A stretch of 64,000 nucleotides of DNA from AP-15 sp963701815 (GTDB lineage: Bacteria > Pseudomonadota > Alphaproteobacteria > ATCC43930 > CGMCC-115725), in NCBI GenBank assembly GCA_963701815.1, contig CAVPBN010000009.1, positions 124,001 to 188,000 on the forward strand. The letters are read 5' to 3'. Made by a program: the position numbers and the translations under genes. This document shows, piece by piece, positions 52,928 through 61,542 of the stretch (the first letter of the stretch is position 1; every line of letters begins with the position of its first letter). The notes under the pieces are model-generated. The model had not been told where the DNA came from, did not search any database, and saw nothing but the letters and a program-made list of their open reading frames with translations.

Positions 52928-54535
52928 ATGCCGATGCGGTCGCACGCGACCACCATACCCACGGCGGCAGGCATCGCCGTCATTGTCGGGGCGCTCTTCG
53001 GCTGCGTTCAGGACCGGACCGTGCCGGCGGGTTCGGCAGGGAATTTATTCTCGACCGGTCTCCGCCAAATTTCCGAACTGTACATAACGCGCGTGTCCAG
53101 CCGGAGGCTTGCCCTCGCGGGCGCCGATCGCCTCTCCGCTCTCGACGGCAAGCTGCGGATTACCGAAAGCCCGGGTCCGCAGAATGAAACCGAGATCATA
53201 ATGGCTTATGACGGGCGGGAGTTGGCGGCCTACCCGGATCCGTCCGGCGAGTATCCAGATGCCTGGGGCAGGTTGCTGAGCCGGCTGATCGCCGACGCGA
53301 GGGCAGCGTCGCCGACCCTTGGCGCGCTCTCGAACGAGAATATCGAGACGGCCGTGTTCGACGGCATGACCGGAATACTCGACCGATTTTCACGATATGC
53401 CGCGCCCGAGGCCGCCCGCGATCAACGCGCGGCTCGGGATGGGTTTGGCGGGGTCGGCGTAATCGTCGATTTGTCCCAGGGGCAGTTCCGGATCACCCAG
53501 GTGACTGCCGGCAGCGCCGCTGACCTGGCGGGACTTAAACCCGGCGACAGGATCGTCGCGATCGACGGGAAGCCAACCGGTCACCTGTCGGAACACGATG
53601 TGCTCCGAGAGCTCCGGGGCCCGATTTCCAGTACCGTCTCGGTGACTATCGTTTCCTCCGGCCTCGCCCACGAGCGGGAGTTCCGACTGCGGCGGGCCCT
53701 GACCGTCGCTCCGACCGTGACCATGACGCTCGACAACCGCGTCGCCGTCTTTCGCGTGGCGAGCTTTAATCAGAACACGACCCAGCAGATCGTCGAAGAC
53801 CTGGACAAGGCAAAGCGACAAACCGCTGGGCCGTTGCATGGGATCGTGCTCGACCTTCGGGGTGATCCGGGCGGGCTCCTCGATCAGGCAGTCAGCCTGG
53901 CGGACGTGTTCATCGCCAGGGGACCAATCATTGCCACCGTCGGCCGCCACCCGGCGAGCCGGCAGATGTTTGTGGCCTCGGGCGACAGCGTCGCTCCCCA
54001 GTTGCCGATCGTCGTGTTGATCGACAGCGGTTCCGCCTCCGCATCGGAGATCGTCGCTGCGGCGTTGCAGGACGCCGGCCGCGCGGTCATCGTCGGCAGC
54101 GCCTCATACGGCAAGGGGACCGTGCAAACCGTCATGCGGTTGCCCAACGACGGCGAGCTGATTTTGACCTGGGCCCAGCTGGTGGCGCCATCGGGGTATT
54201 TATTGAACCTGCATGGCGTCGTCCCGACCCTGTGCACGAGCGATCTCGGCAACGACCCGCTTTCCCTCGAAACGGCTGTGCAGCGGGCGAGCCCGGGGTC
54301 GTCGATTTCGCCGCTGGCCTTGCGTCCGCGCGCATCGCTCTCGGAGCGGGACTGGCTCGAACTGCGACATTCTTGCCCCGAGGGTCTCGGCAATCATCCG
54401 ATCGACATCGAGGTCGCAGAGCGGCTTCTAACCAACCCCAACCTGTATGACCAAGCCGTGCGGGGTATCGCCGCAGCGCCAAAACTGGCGGCCGGCTCGC
54501 CCGATGCAGCGCAATTGTCGGCCAAGCCGCCTTGA
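52928..54535 (+). CDS. S41 tail-specific protease, second copy
   Basis: The 535-residue product has a signal-like start (IPTAAGIAVIVGALFGC), an N-terminal helical region (FDGMTGILDRFSRYAAPEAA), a PDZ domain (DLAGLKPGDRIVAIDGKPTG) and the S41 core: IVLDLRGDPGGLLDQAVSLA, LIDSGSASASEIVAAALQDA with the Ser, and ASYGKGTVQTVMRLP with the Lys. The domain plan parallels the protease at 30.6 kb, but this one has about 100 extra N-terminal residues. It follows rnr, as in related genomes. Its stop overlaps the -35 box of the rpmG promoter. Confidence 0.9.
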   Translation: MPMRSHATTIPTAAGIAVIVGALFGCVQDRTVPAGSAGNLFSTGLRQISELYITRVSSRRLALAGADRLSALDGKLRITESPGPQNETEIIMAYDGRELAAYPDPSGEYPDAWGRLLSRLIADARAASPTLGALSNENIETAVFDGMTGILDRFSRYAAPEAARDQRAARDGFGGVGVIVDLSQGQFRITQVTAGSAADLAGLKPGDRIVAIDGKPTGHLSEHDVLRELRGPISSTVSVTIVSSGLAHEREFRLRRALTVAPTVTMTLDNRVAVFRVASFNQNTTQQIVEDLDKAKRQTAGPLHGIVLDLRGDPGGLLDQAVSLADVFIARGPIIATVGRHPASRQMFVASGDSVAPQLPIVVLIDSGSASASEIVAAALQDAGRAVIVGSASYGKGTVQTVMRLPNDGELILTWAQLVAPSGYLLNLHGVVPTLCTSDLGNDPLSLETAVQRASPGSSISPLALRPRASLSERDWLELRHSCPEGLGNHPIDIEVAERLLTNPNLYDQAVRGIAAAPKLAAGSPDAAQLSAKPP

Positions 54536-54559
54536 CAGGCACCCGCGACTTGTTATGGT
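54532..54559 (+). promoter_or_regulatory. Promoter of rpmG
   Basis: TTGACA (54532-54537), a 16-base spacer and TATGGT (54554-54559) make a good sigma70-type promoter about 40 bases before the rpmG start. The -35 box overlaps the stop codon of the S41 protease gene. Fits a strongly expressed ribosomal protein gene. Confidence 0.6.
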
Positions 54560-54597
54560 CGGGCGCAAGTGATCGTTGACACCAAGGGCTTACCCCG

Positions 54598-54765
54598 ATG
54601 GCAAAGACCAGCACCGTTCTGATCAAGCTGATCAGCAGCGCCGACACCGGCTATTTTTATGTTACAAAGAAAAATCCTCGGACCAAGACGACTAAGCTCG
54701 AATTAAAGAAATTCGATCCCGTGGCGCGTAAGCACGTCCTCTTCAAAGAAGCAAAAATCAAGTAA
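54598..54765 (+). CDS. rpmG: 50S ribosomal protein L33
   Basis: The 55-residue frame from ATG 54598 to TAA 54765 reads MAKTSTVLIKLISSADTGYF, then YVTKKNPRTKTTKLELKKFD and ends HVLFKEAKIK. This is the zinc-free type of L33, without the CxxC pairs. It has its own promoter just upstream. Placement between the rnr/S41 genes and pleD is usual for alphaproteobacteria. Confidence 0.96.
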   Translation: MAKTSTVLIKLISSADTGYFYVTKKNPRTKTTKLELKKFDPVARKHVLFKEAKIK

Positions 54766-54847
54766 TCGATCCTCAGCGCCGCGCATTTTAAAGATCGCGT
54801 CGGCGAGACGGCAACCTCTCGCGGTTCGAGGCCTCGCAATCAGGCAA

Positions 54848-56236
54848 TCAGGAGGCTATGGCGAACGACGGCGCGGGAGCCGTGCGAACGACGACGCGGT
54901 TTCGGCCGTTGGCCTTGGCGCTGTAGAGAGCTTCGTCGGCGCGCTTCAACATCCGGTCGCGATCGTCACCCTTCGGGGCGATCGTCGTCACGCCGATGCT
55001 GACGGTAACGTGAACCTCGATGCCGCTTTCCCGAATGGTGAACGGCGCTCTGGCCACGGCGGCGCGCAGCCGTTCGGCGGCGCCCGCGGCAATCGCAAGA
55101 TCCATCTCCGGCATCACCACGGCAAATTCCTCGCCGCCGAGTCGGGTGACGAGGTCGGCGCTGCGTACGCAGTTCATCGCCCGCGCAGCGAGTTCGCGCA
55201 ACACGTCGTCGCCGGCGGCATGGCCGTGGGTGTCGTTGACTTTCTTGAAGTAATCGATGTCGAACAAGAGAACGGCGGCCCCGAACCCGCCATCCCTGAC
55301 CTGCCTGAACAGCTCGTCGAGATGGGCAAACAAAAAGCGGCGGTTGTAAAGCCCGGTCAGCTCATCGACGAGGGCCAAAGTCAGACTACGCTGATAGTTC
55401 CGGTTCAAACGGTCCTGAAGCCGTTTTCGTCGAACCTGGGTCGCGCTTCGGGCCAACAGCTCGCTGCGCTCGACCGGTCGGATCAGGTAGTCGTTCGCGC
55501 CGAGGTCAAGACCTTTGGCAAGACGAGGCAGATCGCTGTCGTCGGCGATCAGCAGGATCGGCAGCTGACGAAAGCCGTCATTCGCCCGGCAGTGCGAGAC
55601 CAGCCGCAACGGGTCGCCGTCGGGCACCGTCAGGCTGGCGATCAACAATTCGGTGTCGCAATCAAGACGTGTCTGCGCTTCGACGCAGGTCGTCGTCCCG
55701 ATCATCTCCCGAGTGATCGGCTTTAGAGCCGCGGCGATTCGGGCGGCGGCGATCGGGTCCGCCTCCAGCAACAAGATGCGTGCCGGGCTCGAATCTTCGG
55801 AGGCGGCATCGACGCCCCCGAACCGTCCGCAGATCTCTTCGCGCAGACGCGACTCGTCCATCATCCGTTTTAATCGCGCCAGCGATCGGACCCTGGCGAA
55901 GAGCGCAATGTCGCTGACCGGCTTGGTCAGGAATTCGTCTGCTCCAGCTTCGAGACCGAGGAGCCGACTGGCCGTGTCCGACAGCGCCGTGACCAGCACC
56001 ACCGGAATACCGGAAGTTCGCGGGTTGGCCTTCAATCGGCGGCAAACCTCAAAACCGTCCATGCGAGGCATCATGATATCGAGCAGGATGACGTCAGGCA
56101 GCTCGGCATCGGCGATTTCCAGGGCAGTGCTGCCGTCCGATGCCGACAACACGTCGAAATACTCGCTGGAAAGCTTAGCCTCGAGAAGCTTAACATTTAC
56201 CTCGATGTCATCGACGATCATCACTCGGGCAGGCAT
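54848..56236 (-). CDS. pleD: Response regulator diguanylate cyclase PleD
   Basis: The 462-residue protein has receiver 1 with Asp53 (VILLDIMMPRMDGFEVCRRL), a second, degenerate receiver (about 155-280) and a GGDEF domain: LVDELTGLYNRRFLFAHLDE, LLFDIDYFKKVNDTHGHAAG and LVTRLGGEEFAVVMPEMD. The signature is GGEEF, so it should be active, with an RxxD inhibitory site (RSAD) five residues before. It makes c-di-GMP on phosphorylation. It lies 13 bases after divK in one operon, as in Caulobacter and Rhodospirillales. Confidence 0.94.
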   Translation of the reverse strand: MPARVMIVDDIEVNVKLLEAKLSSEYFDVLSASDGSTALEIADAELPDVILLDIMMPRMDGFEVCRRLKANPRTSGIPVVLVTALSDTASRLLGLEAGADEFLTKPVSDIALFARVRSLARLKRMMDESRLREEICGRFGGVDAASEDSSPARILLLEADPIAAARIAAALKPITREMIGTTTCVEAQTRLDCDTELLIASLTVPDGDPLRLVSHCRANDGFRQLPILLIADDSDLPRLAKGLDLGANDYLIRPVERSELLARSATQVRRKRLQDRLNRNYQRSLTLALVDELTGLYNRRFLFAHLDELFRQVRDGGFGAAVLLFDIDYFKKVNDTHGHAAGDDVLRELAARAMNCVRSADLVTRLGGEEFAVVMPEMDLAIAAGAAERLRAAVARAPFTIRESGIEVHVTVSIGVTTIAPKGDDRDRMLKRADEALYSAKANGRNRVVVRTAPAPSFAIAS

Positions 56237-56249
56237 CGGCAGCTCGCAG

Positions 56250-56684
56250 CTACGAGGATGAGGCGCGCTCGACCGGCGAGACGAAGCGCTCGATGGTCTT
56301 CAGAAAGCTGATGACCGAAATAGGCTTGGCGATATAGGCCTCGCATCCGCCCTCGCGGATTTTCTCCTCGTCGCCCTTCATGGCGAACGCGGTCACGGCG
56401 ATAACCGGGATTGCGCGCAGGTCCTCGTCTTCCTTCAGCCACTTTGTGACCTGCAGACCGGACACTTCGGGAAGCTGAATGTCCATCAGGATCAGGTCCG
56501 GATGGTGCCGGCGGGCAAGCGCCAGCGCTTCGGCCCCGGTTTTGGACTGCAGCGTATCGTAGCCGTGCGCCACGAGAAGATCGTTGAACAGCTTCATATT
56601 CAGTACATTGTCTTCAACGATAAGGACCTGCCGCCGCACCGACCGATCGCCGTTTCCGTCCGTTGTCCGAACCTCGAATTTCAT
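56250..56684 (-). CDS. divK: Single-domain response regulator DivK
   Basis: This is a 144-residue CheY-like receiver: VLIVEDNVLNMKLFNDLLVA with the acidic pocket, DLILMDIQLPEVSGLQVTKW with phospho-acceptor Asp68, AIPVIAVTAFAMKGDEEKIR, and AYIAKPISVISFLKTIERF with the Lys. The words EDNxLNMKLF and HGY are characteristic of DivK. In relatives DivK works with PleC/DivJ in cell-cycle and polarity control. A 15-residue N-terminal extension may not be translated. Confidence 0.92.
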   Translation of the reverse strand: MKFEVRTTDGNGDRSVRRQVLIVEDNVLNMKLFNDLLVAHGYDTLQSKTGAEALALARRHHPDLILMDIQLPEVSGLQVTKWLKEDEDLRAIPVIAVTAFAMKGDEEKIREGGCEAYIAKPISVISFLKTIERFVSPVERASSS

Positions 56685-56860
56685 GCCTTGCCGGCCTCAA
56701 AACGGTGTCTGCGCGGCGGCACCGGCCGACGCCGCTCGACAGGCTTTAGGATTGGCGATGCTGCCGCATTTGCAATCATTATGCATCCCGTAAGCGAGCC
56801 GAGTTAATAATTCGTGACGGCCTGGAGCGGGATGCCTCCGGCGGCTGACGGAATGGGAAC

Positions 56861-57781
56861 ATGGCGGCGCGGTTTCGCATCGGCATCGATTTCGGCGGCA
56901 CCAAGATAGAGGGTGCCGCCGTCGACGCGTCCGGATCGGCGCATCTTCGTCGGCGAGTGGCCACACCGGTCGCGGATTACGACGCAGCAATCTCGGCGAT
57001 CGTTGCTCTCGTCACCGGCATCGAGGACGAACTCGGCATGGTTTCCCCGGTCGGCGTCGGCATGCCGGGCGCAATATCGCCGCTCACCGGTCTCGTCAAG
57101 AATGCGAATTCCACCTGGCTGAATGGCCGCCCCCTGGCGCGCGACCTCGAAACCGCACTCGGCCGCCCGGTGCGGCTGGCGAATGATGCCAACTGCTTCA
57201 CGCTGTCGGAGGCGACCGATGGCGCCGGGGCAGGGTTTGAAACGGTTTTTGGCGTCATTCTCGGCACCGGCGTCGGCGGCGGCATCGCCGTCGGGGGACG
57301 GGTCCTGGCCGGCGCCAATGCGATCGCCGGCGAATGGGGGCACAACCCGCTGCCCCGCCCGACATTGGACGAAGTCCCAGGGCCGCCCTGCTATTGCGGT
57401 CGGGCAGGCTGCATCGAAACCTTTCTGTCCGGACCAGCTCTTGCCGCAGATCATCGGCGCAGCAGCGGACAGTCCCTGAGCGCAGCCGAAATCGGACGCG
57501 CGGCGGCCGGCGGCGATCCGAAATGCCGGGCGTCGTTGGCGCGTTACGCGGCGCGGCTGGCCCGGGCGTTGGCGACGGTCATCAATCTGGTAGACCCCGA
57601 TGCGATCGTACTGGGCGGCGGTTTGTCCGCCATTTCGATGCTGTATCAGGAGGTGCCGCGCAGATGGGCGGAGCATGTCTTTTCGGATCGAGTCGTTACC
57701 CGCCTGCTCGCCCCGGTTCACGGCGACTCCAGCGGCGTACGGGGCGCCGCCTGGTTATGGCCTCCGGCGGAGGCCGAGTGA
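56861..57781 (+). CDS. ROK-family sugar kinase (fructokinase/N-acetylglucosamine kinase-like)
   Basis: The 306-residue kinase has FRIGIDFGGTKIEGAAVDAS (phosphate-1), VGVGMPGAISPLTGLVKNAN, RLANDANCFTLSEA with the catalytic Asp, GVILGTGVGGGIAVGGRVL and the ROK zinc/signature region PCYCGRAGCIETFLSGPAL. It phosphorylates a hexose, most likely fructose or GlcNAc. It diverges from divK. The stop shares one base with the start of a dinB remnant. Confidence 0.92.
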   Translation: MAARFRIGIDFGGTKIEGAAVDASGSAHLRRRVATPVADYDAAISAIVALVTGIEDELGMVSPVGVGMPGAISPLTGLVKNANSTWLNGRPLARDLETALGRPVRLANDANCFTLSEATDGAGAGFETVFGVILGTGVGGGIAVGGRVLAGANAIAGEWGHNPLPRPTLDEVPGPPCYCGRAGCIETFLSGPALAADHRRSSGQSLSAAEIGRAAAGGDPKCRASLARYAARLARALATVINLVDPDAIVLGGGLSAISMLYQEVPRRWAEHVFSDRVVTRLLAPVHGDSSGVRGAAWLWPPAEAE

Positions 57782-57915
57782 TGTCGCCGCGCCGCGACTG
57801 CCGCATGCCGGGGGCTGGTCTCGCCGAGCAAGCGCGGCTCCAACAACTGACGATTGCGCACATCGATTGCGACGCCTTTTGAGCCGCTGTCGAGAAGCGC
57901 AGGGCCGATAGATTT
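57781..57915 (+). pseudogene. 5' stub of dinB (DNA polymerase IV)
   Basis: ATG 57781 starts MSPRRDCRMPGAGLAEQARL and goes on LTIAHIDCDAF, the conserved opening of the PolIV palm domain in alphaproteobacterial DinB (a HxDCDAF motif after a Cys-containing leader). A TGA follows where the next aromatic residue is expected. In the same frame AAVEKR matches the continuation and then homology stops at about 57903. Only about 45 codons remain, so the polymerase is lost here. The rest may have been deleted when eipB moved next to it. Confidence 0.75.
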
Positions 57916-57917
57916 GC

Positions 57918-58739
57918 TCAACATCTCGGCTTTGGCAGCGCCTCGATATCGTCGAGTTTGGCGGCTATCGCATAATCGCCGTAATCGATGACCATGTCGC
58001 GCGAAACGCCGTTGTCGAGGAGTTGCATGCCGAGTTCGTAATCCGGCTCTTCGGCCTTGGCGTCGACCGGGAAAAAGGCCAGCCGCATGCGCCATCCGGG
58101 CCGCTCCAACAGCGGGTTGAGACTGGCCGCTGCCGGTTGAGCGGTAACTTTGCCGCCGATCACGGCCGAGACCTGGACCGCGTTCTCGTCGGCGGCGCCA
58201 TCAAAGACCATACGCGACACGAAATTCGCCCCTGCTTTGGCCTTGTCGATCAGCAGGAGTGTGTGTGCGCTGGGAAACAGGACGCCCGGCGCCAGCTTCA
58301 TCGTCTCGTTACGCGGTTTCGAAAACTCGACAACGCCCCCCTTGCCGGGGCCGTCGAGCCGCGCCTCGCCGCGGATTTCCTGATCGACAGCGCCGTTTCG
58401 CGTCTCCCGCTGGTTAAACCGATAATGCAGGCCGTCTTTCGACTCCCAGGTGACAAAACTCGAGGTGATGTCGGCATCACGCGACTCGGCATAGTGCAGT
58501 TTCAGCCGATAGCGCTGCTCGATCGTCCAGCCGTTGCAGGTGTCGCCCCATTCATAATCCATCGCGCCATTGGCATCGACGACGGCGGAATCGCCTCGCA
58601 CGGACGCAAGCTTCATCGAGTAGAGCGCCCGGTGGGGCGCGATCTCGGCAGCCGCGACGGTCTGGCCCAAAGTCATGACCACCGCCAAGACCGGCACGAA
58701 AGCTTCCAGGGTAAGCCTTAGCCCCCGGGTCATCGGCAC
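57918..58739 (-). CDS. eipB: EipB-family (DUF1849) periplasmic envelope protein
   Basis: The 273-residue product has a signal peptide (LVPVLAVVMTLGQTVAAAE-like, cleavage near residue 30). Features of the beta-spiral EipB family follow: APHRALYSMKLASVRGDSAV, GDTCNGWTIEQRYRLKL with the conserved Cys, FVTWESKDGLHYRFNQRETR, VLFPSAHTLLLIDKAKAG and the final Cys. EipB supports outer-membrane/envelope integrity in Brucella. ATG 58733 is an alternative start two codons in. Confidence 0.9.
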   Translation of the reverse strand: MPMTRGLRLTLEAFVPVLAVVMTLGQTVAAAEIAPHRALYSMKLASVRGDSAVVDANGAMDYEWGDTCNGWTIEQRYRLKLHYAESRDADITSSFVTWESKDGLHYRFNQRETRNGAVDQEIRGEARLDGPGKGGVVEFSKPRNETMKLAPGVLFPSAHTLLLIDKAKAGANFVSRMVFDGAADENAVQVSAVIGGKVTAQPAAASLNPLLERPGWRMRLAFFPVDAKAEEPDYELGMQLLDNGVSRDMVIDYGDYAIAAKLDDIEALPKPRC

Positions 58740-58911
58740 GACCTTTCCGCGTCAAAGCAGCCGGACGAAGACCACGCTGGCGGCCCATCAACAGCCATCT
58801 TGCACTCCCTTGGCGGCTTCGGGCCGTTGGCCGCGAACCGGCGGTGCGCGCCGACGCCTGCCCGCGGTAGACGAGATATTCGGAGAGCGCCGACCATACG
58901 GCATCGACCGA

Positions 58912-60702
58912 TTAGGGTTTTGCGCCTCTCACGGGCGGCTCGACGAGCCTGATATGGAGTTCCCTCAGCCGCTCCGGCGCCATCGGGGCCGGGGCCCCCA
59001 TCAGCAGATCCCGCGCCTGCTGGTTCATCGGAAAGGCGATGACCTCGCGAATGTTGGCTGTGTCGGCGAGCAGCCTGACGATGCGGTCGATGCCCGGCGC
59101 CAGCCCGCCATGCGGCGGCGCACCGTAGCGGAACGCGTTCAGCACGGCGCCGAAGCGGGTCTCGACATCGGCGGCGGAATAGCCGGCGATCGCGAACGCC
59201 TTGTACATGATGTCGGGCCGGTGATTACGGATCGCCCCCGATGCGAGTTCGATGCCATTGCAGACGATATCGTACTGGAAGGCGTTGATCGTCAGCGGAT
59301 CTTGATCCTCGATCGCCTCCAACCCGCCTTGCGGCATCGAGAACGGGTTGTGGCTGAAATCGATCTTGCCGGTCTCTTCGTCGATCTCGTACATCGGAAA
59401 ATCGGTGACCCAGCAGAATTCGAACCCCCGCGTTTCGGTGAGGCCCAATTCCTGCCCGATCTTGAGCCGGGAGAGGCCGGCGAATTGCATGAACGCGTTC
59501 GGCAACCCCGCGACAAAAAACACCGCGTCGCCGTCGTCGAGGCCGAGCTTGCAGCGCAGCGCTTCGGTCCGCTCGGGCCCGAGGTTGCGAGCGACCGGGC
59601 CGGCGCCCTCGCCGTCGCGGAAGAAGATGTAGGCCAGCCCGGGCTGGCCTTCCTCCTGGGCCCAGGCATTCAGCCGGTCGCAGAAGGCGCGGTTGCCGCC
59701 GGTCGGCGCCGGGATCGCCCGCACGCGCACATCCGGATTGCCGTCGATCATCCCGGCGAAGACGCGAAACCCCGAGCCGCGGAATGCCTCGGTCGCATCG
59801 TGAATCACGATCGGGTTGCGCAGATCGGGCTTGTCGCTGGCGTAGCGCAGCATGGCCTCGGCATAGGTGATCCGTCGGAAGGGCGCCGGGCTGACCCCGC
59901 GCCCCTCGGCGAATTCCGTAAAAACGCCGTGCAGCACCGGCTCGACCGCGGCGAACACATCCTCCTGAGTGACGAACGACATTTCGAGGTCCAGCTGATA
60001 GAACTCGCCTGGAGCGCGGTCGGCGCGGCTCGCCTCGTCGCGAAAGCACGGCGCGATCTGGAAATAGCGATCGAACCCCGAAGCCATCAGCAATTGCTTG
60101 AACTGCTGCGGCGCCTGCGGCAGCGCGTAGAACTCGCCCGGGTGCAGCCGGCTCGGCACGTAATAGGGTCGCGCCCCCTCAGGCGAGTCGGCGGTCAGAA
60201 TCGGCGTCTGAAACTCCGTGAAGCCCTGCTCGATCATGCGGCGCCGGATCGAGGCGATGACCCGCGCGCGCAACATGATGTTGGCGTGCATGCGCTCGCG
60301 CCGCAGATCGAGGAAGCGATAGGCGAGCCGCATATCCTCGGGATACTCGGCCTCGGTATTGACCGGGAACGGCAGCGTCGCCGCCTCCGACTGAACTTCG
60401 ATGACGCCGATCGCCAGCTCGATCTCGCCGGTCGCGAGGTTGGGGTTCAGCGTGTCCGCCGAACGCGCCACCACCCGTCCGGTTATCGTCACCACGCTTT
60501 CAAGGCGCAGCGCATCGACAACCGAGAACAGCGGCGACGATACGTCGATCACGCATTGGGTCACGCCATAGTGGTCGCGCAGATCGACAAACAACAGCTG
60601 TCCGTGGTCGCGCTTGCGGTGCACCCAACCCGACAGCCGCGCCGTTTTCCCCTCCTCGGCGAGACGCAGTTCTGCGCAATTGTGGGTCCGATAAGCGTGC
60701 AT
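58912..60702 (-). CDS. aspS: Aspartyl-tRNA synthetase (bacterial type)
   Basis: From ATG 60702 the 596-residue enzyme has an OB-fold anticodon domain (GKTARLSGWVHRKRDHGQLL), class II motif 2 (YFQIAPCFRDEASRADRAPG preceded by QFKQLLMASGFDRYF), the GAD insertion (PGLAYIFF region) and motif 3 (GGLAPGIDRIVRLLADTANI). An upstream GTG/ATG would add 22 non-conserved residues. GatCAB is present and no AsnRS is seen, so this AspRS may also charge tRNA-Asn (non-discriminating); that is inference. Confidence 0.94.
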   Translation of the reverse strand: MHAYRTHNCAELRLAEEGKTARLSGWVHRKRDHGQLLFVDLRDHYGVTQCVIDVSSPLFSVVDALRLESVVTITGRVVARSADTLNPNLATGEIELAIGVIEVQSEAATLPFPVNTEAEYPEDMRLAYRFLDLRRERMHANIMLRARVIASIRRRMIEQGFTEFQTPILTADSPEGARPYYVPSRLHPGEFYALPQAPQQFKQLLMASGFDRYFQIAPCFRDEASRADRAPGEFYQLDLEMSFVTQEDVFAAVEPVLHGVFTEFAEGRGVSPAPFRRITYAEAMLRYASDKPDLRNPIVIHDATEAFRGSGFRVFAGMIDGNPDVRVRAIPAPTGGNRAFCDRLNAWAQEEGQPGLAYIFFRDGEGAGPVARNLGPERTEALRCKLGLDDGDAVFFVAGLPNAFMQFAGLSRLKIGQELGLTETRGFEFCWVTDFPMYEIDEETGKIDFSHNPFSMPQGGLEAIEDQDPLTINAFQYDIVCNGIELASGAIRNHRPDIMYKAFAIAGYSAADVETRFGAVLNAFRYGAPPHGGLAPGIDRIVRLLADTANIREVIAFPMNQQARDLLMGAPAPMAPERLRELHIRLVEPPVRGAKP

Positions 60703-60875
60703 CGACGAGAGGTCCGGAGAACTGTGCAAAGGAACCCGAACACGGCATGGAACGGCGATCCTTGTCAATACAGGCTCCCGACCGCCGGTCCGTCGCCGGC
60801 ATCGCGCCGATTTGCCTCCGTCGAAGCGAGCGGATATGGTGGCGGCCGGTGCAGCGGCGGCCGGTTGGGGCTTGC

Positions 60876-61517
60876 GTGAGCGAAATCTTCCGCGAAATCG
60901 ACGAGGAGCTTCGCCGCGACAATTTGCTCAAACTGTGGTCGCGGTATTGGCGCTGGGTCGTCGGCACGGCGCTGGCGGCGCTGCTGGCCGCCGGCGGCGC
61001 GGCTGCTTGGCGCGATCATCAGTCCAGCGAGCGGCGCGCCCAGTCTACCCGCTATGCGGGCGCGCTCGAACTCGCTCGAGGCGGCAAGGACGCCGACGCC
61101 GCCAAGGTGTTCGGGGCGATCGCACAGGAAAGCGGCGGATACGCGGTACTCGCATCATTCGAGCGGGCAGGGTTGCTGGCGAAATCCGGTGATCGCAAAG
61201 GCGCCATCGCGGCTTATGACAGAATCGCCGCCGCCGACCGCGCCGATTCCGTTTTTCACGGCCTTGCGGTACTCCTTTCGGTCATGCAGAGCATGCCCGA
61301 GGCCGACCCGCACCTGATGATCGCGCGACTGGCGCCGTTGACCGCCGCCGGCAATCCCTGGCGCCCGACTGCGCTGGACCTGACCGCCGCTGCCCGGCTT
61401 CAGGCCGGGGACAGGAAGGGCGCCCTGGATCTCTACAAGGGTCTCGCGGACGATCTGGCGGCGCCGCCGAGTTTGCGCGCCCGCGCCGCCGAAATGGCGG
61501 CGGCGCTGGCCTCCTGA
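60876..61517 (+). CDS. Membrane-anchored tetratricopeptide protein (YfgM-like)
   Basis: GTG 60876 gives 213 residues: a short cytoplasmic helix (FREIDEELRRDNLLKLWSRY), a membrane helix at about 26-45 (VVGTALAALLAAGGAAAW), and Ala-rich helical repeats of TPR type (YAVLASFERAGLLAKSGDRK; ALDLTAAARLQAGDRKGALD). This architecture matches the YfgM/ancillary SecYEG group, normally encoded just before bamB and der as here. It probably helps outer-membrane protein traffic. Confidence 0.85.
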   Translation: MSEIFREIDEELRRDNLLKLWSRYWRWVVGTALAALLAAGGAAAWRDHQSSERRAQSTRYAGALELARGGKDADAAKVFGAIAQESGGYAVLASFERAGLLAKSGDRKGAIAAYDRIAAADRADSVFHGLAVLLSVMQSMPEADPHLMIARLAPLTAAGNPWRPTALDLTAAARLQAGDRKGALDLYKGLADDLAAPPSLRARAAEMAAALAS

Positions 61518-61542
61518 TCCCCTGGCATCGACACATAGATAG

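Noticed and set aside
54790..54850. tRNA-like stretch with GGTTCGAGGCC after rpmG
   Set aside because: The T-stem does not pair well and no acceptor or anticodon arm can be folded around it.
58675..60879. A 734-codon plus-strand open frame opposite aspS
   Set aside because: It is the complement of a well-conserved AspRS and shows no family motif; long antisense frames are expected at this GC content.
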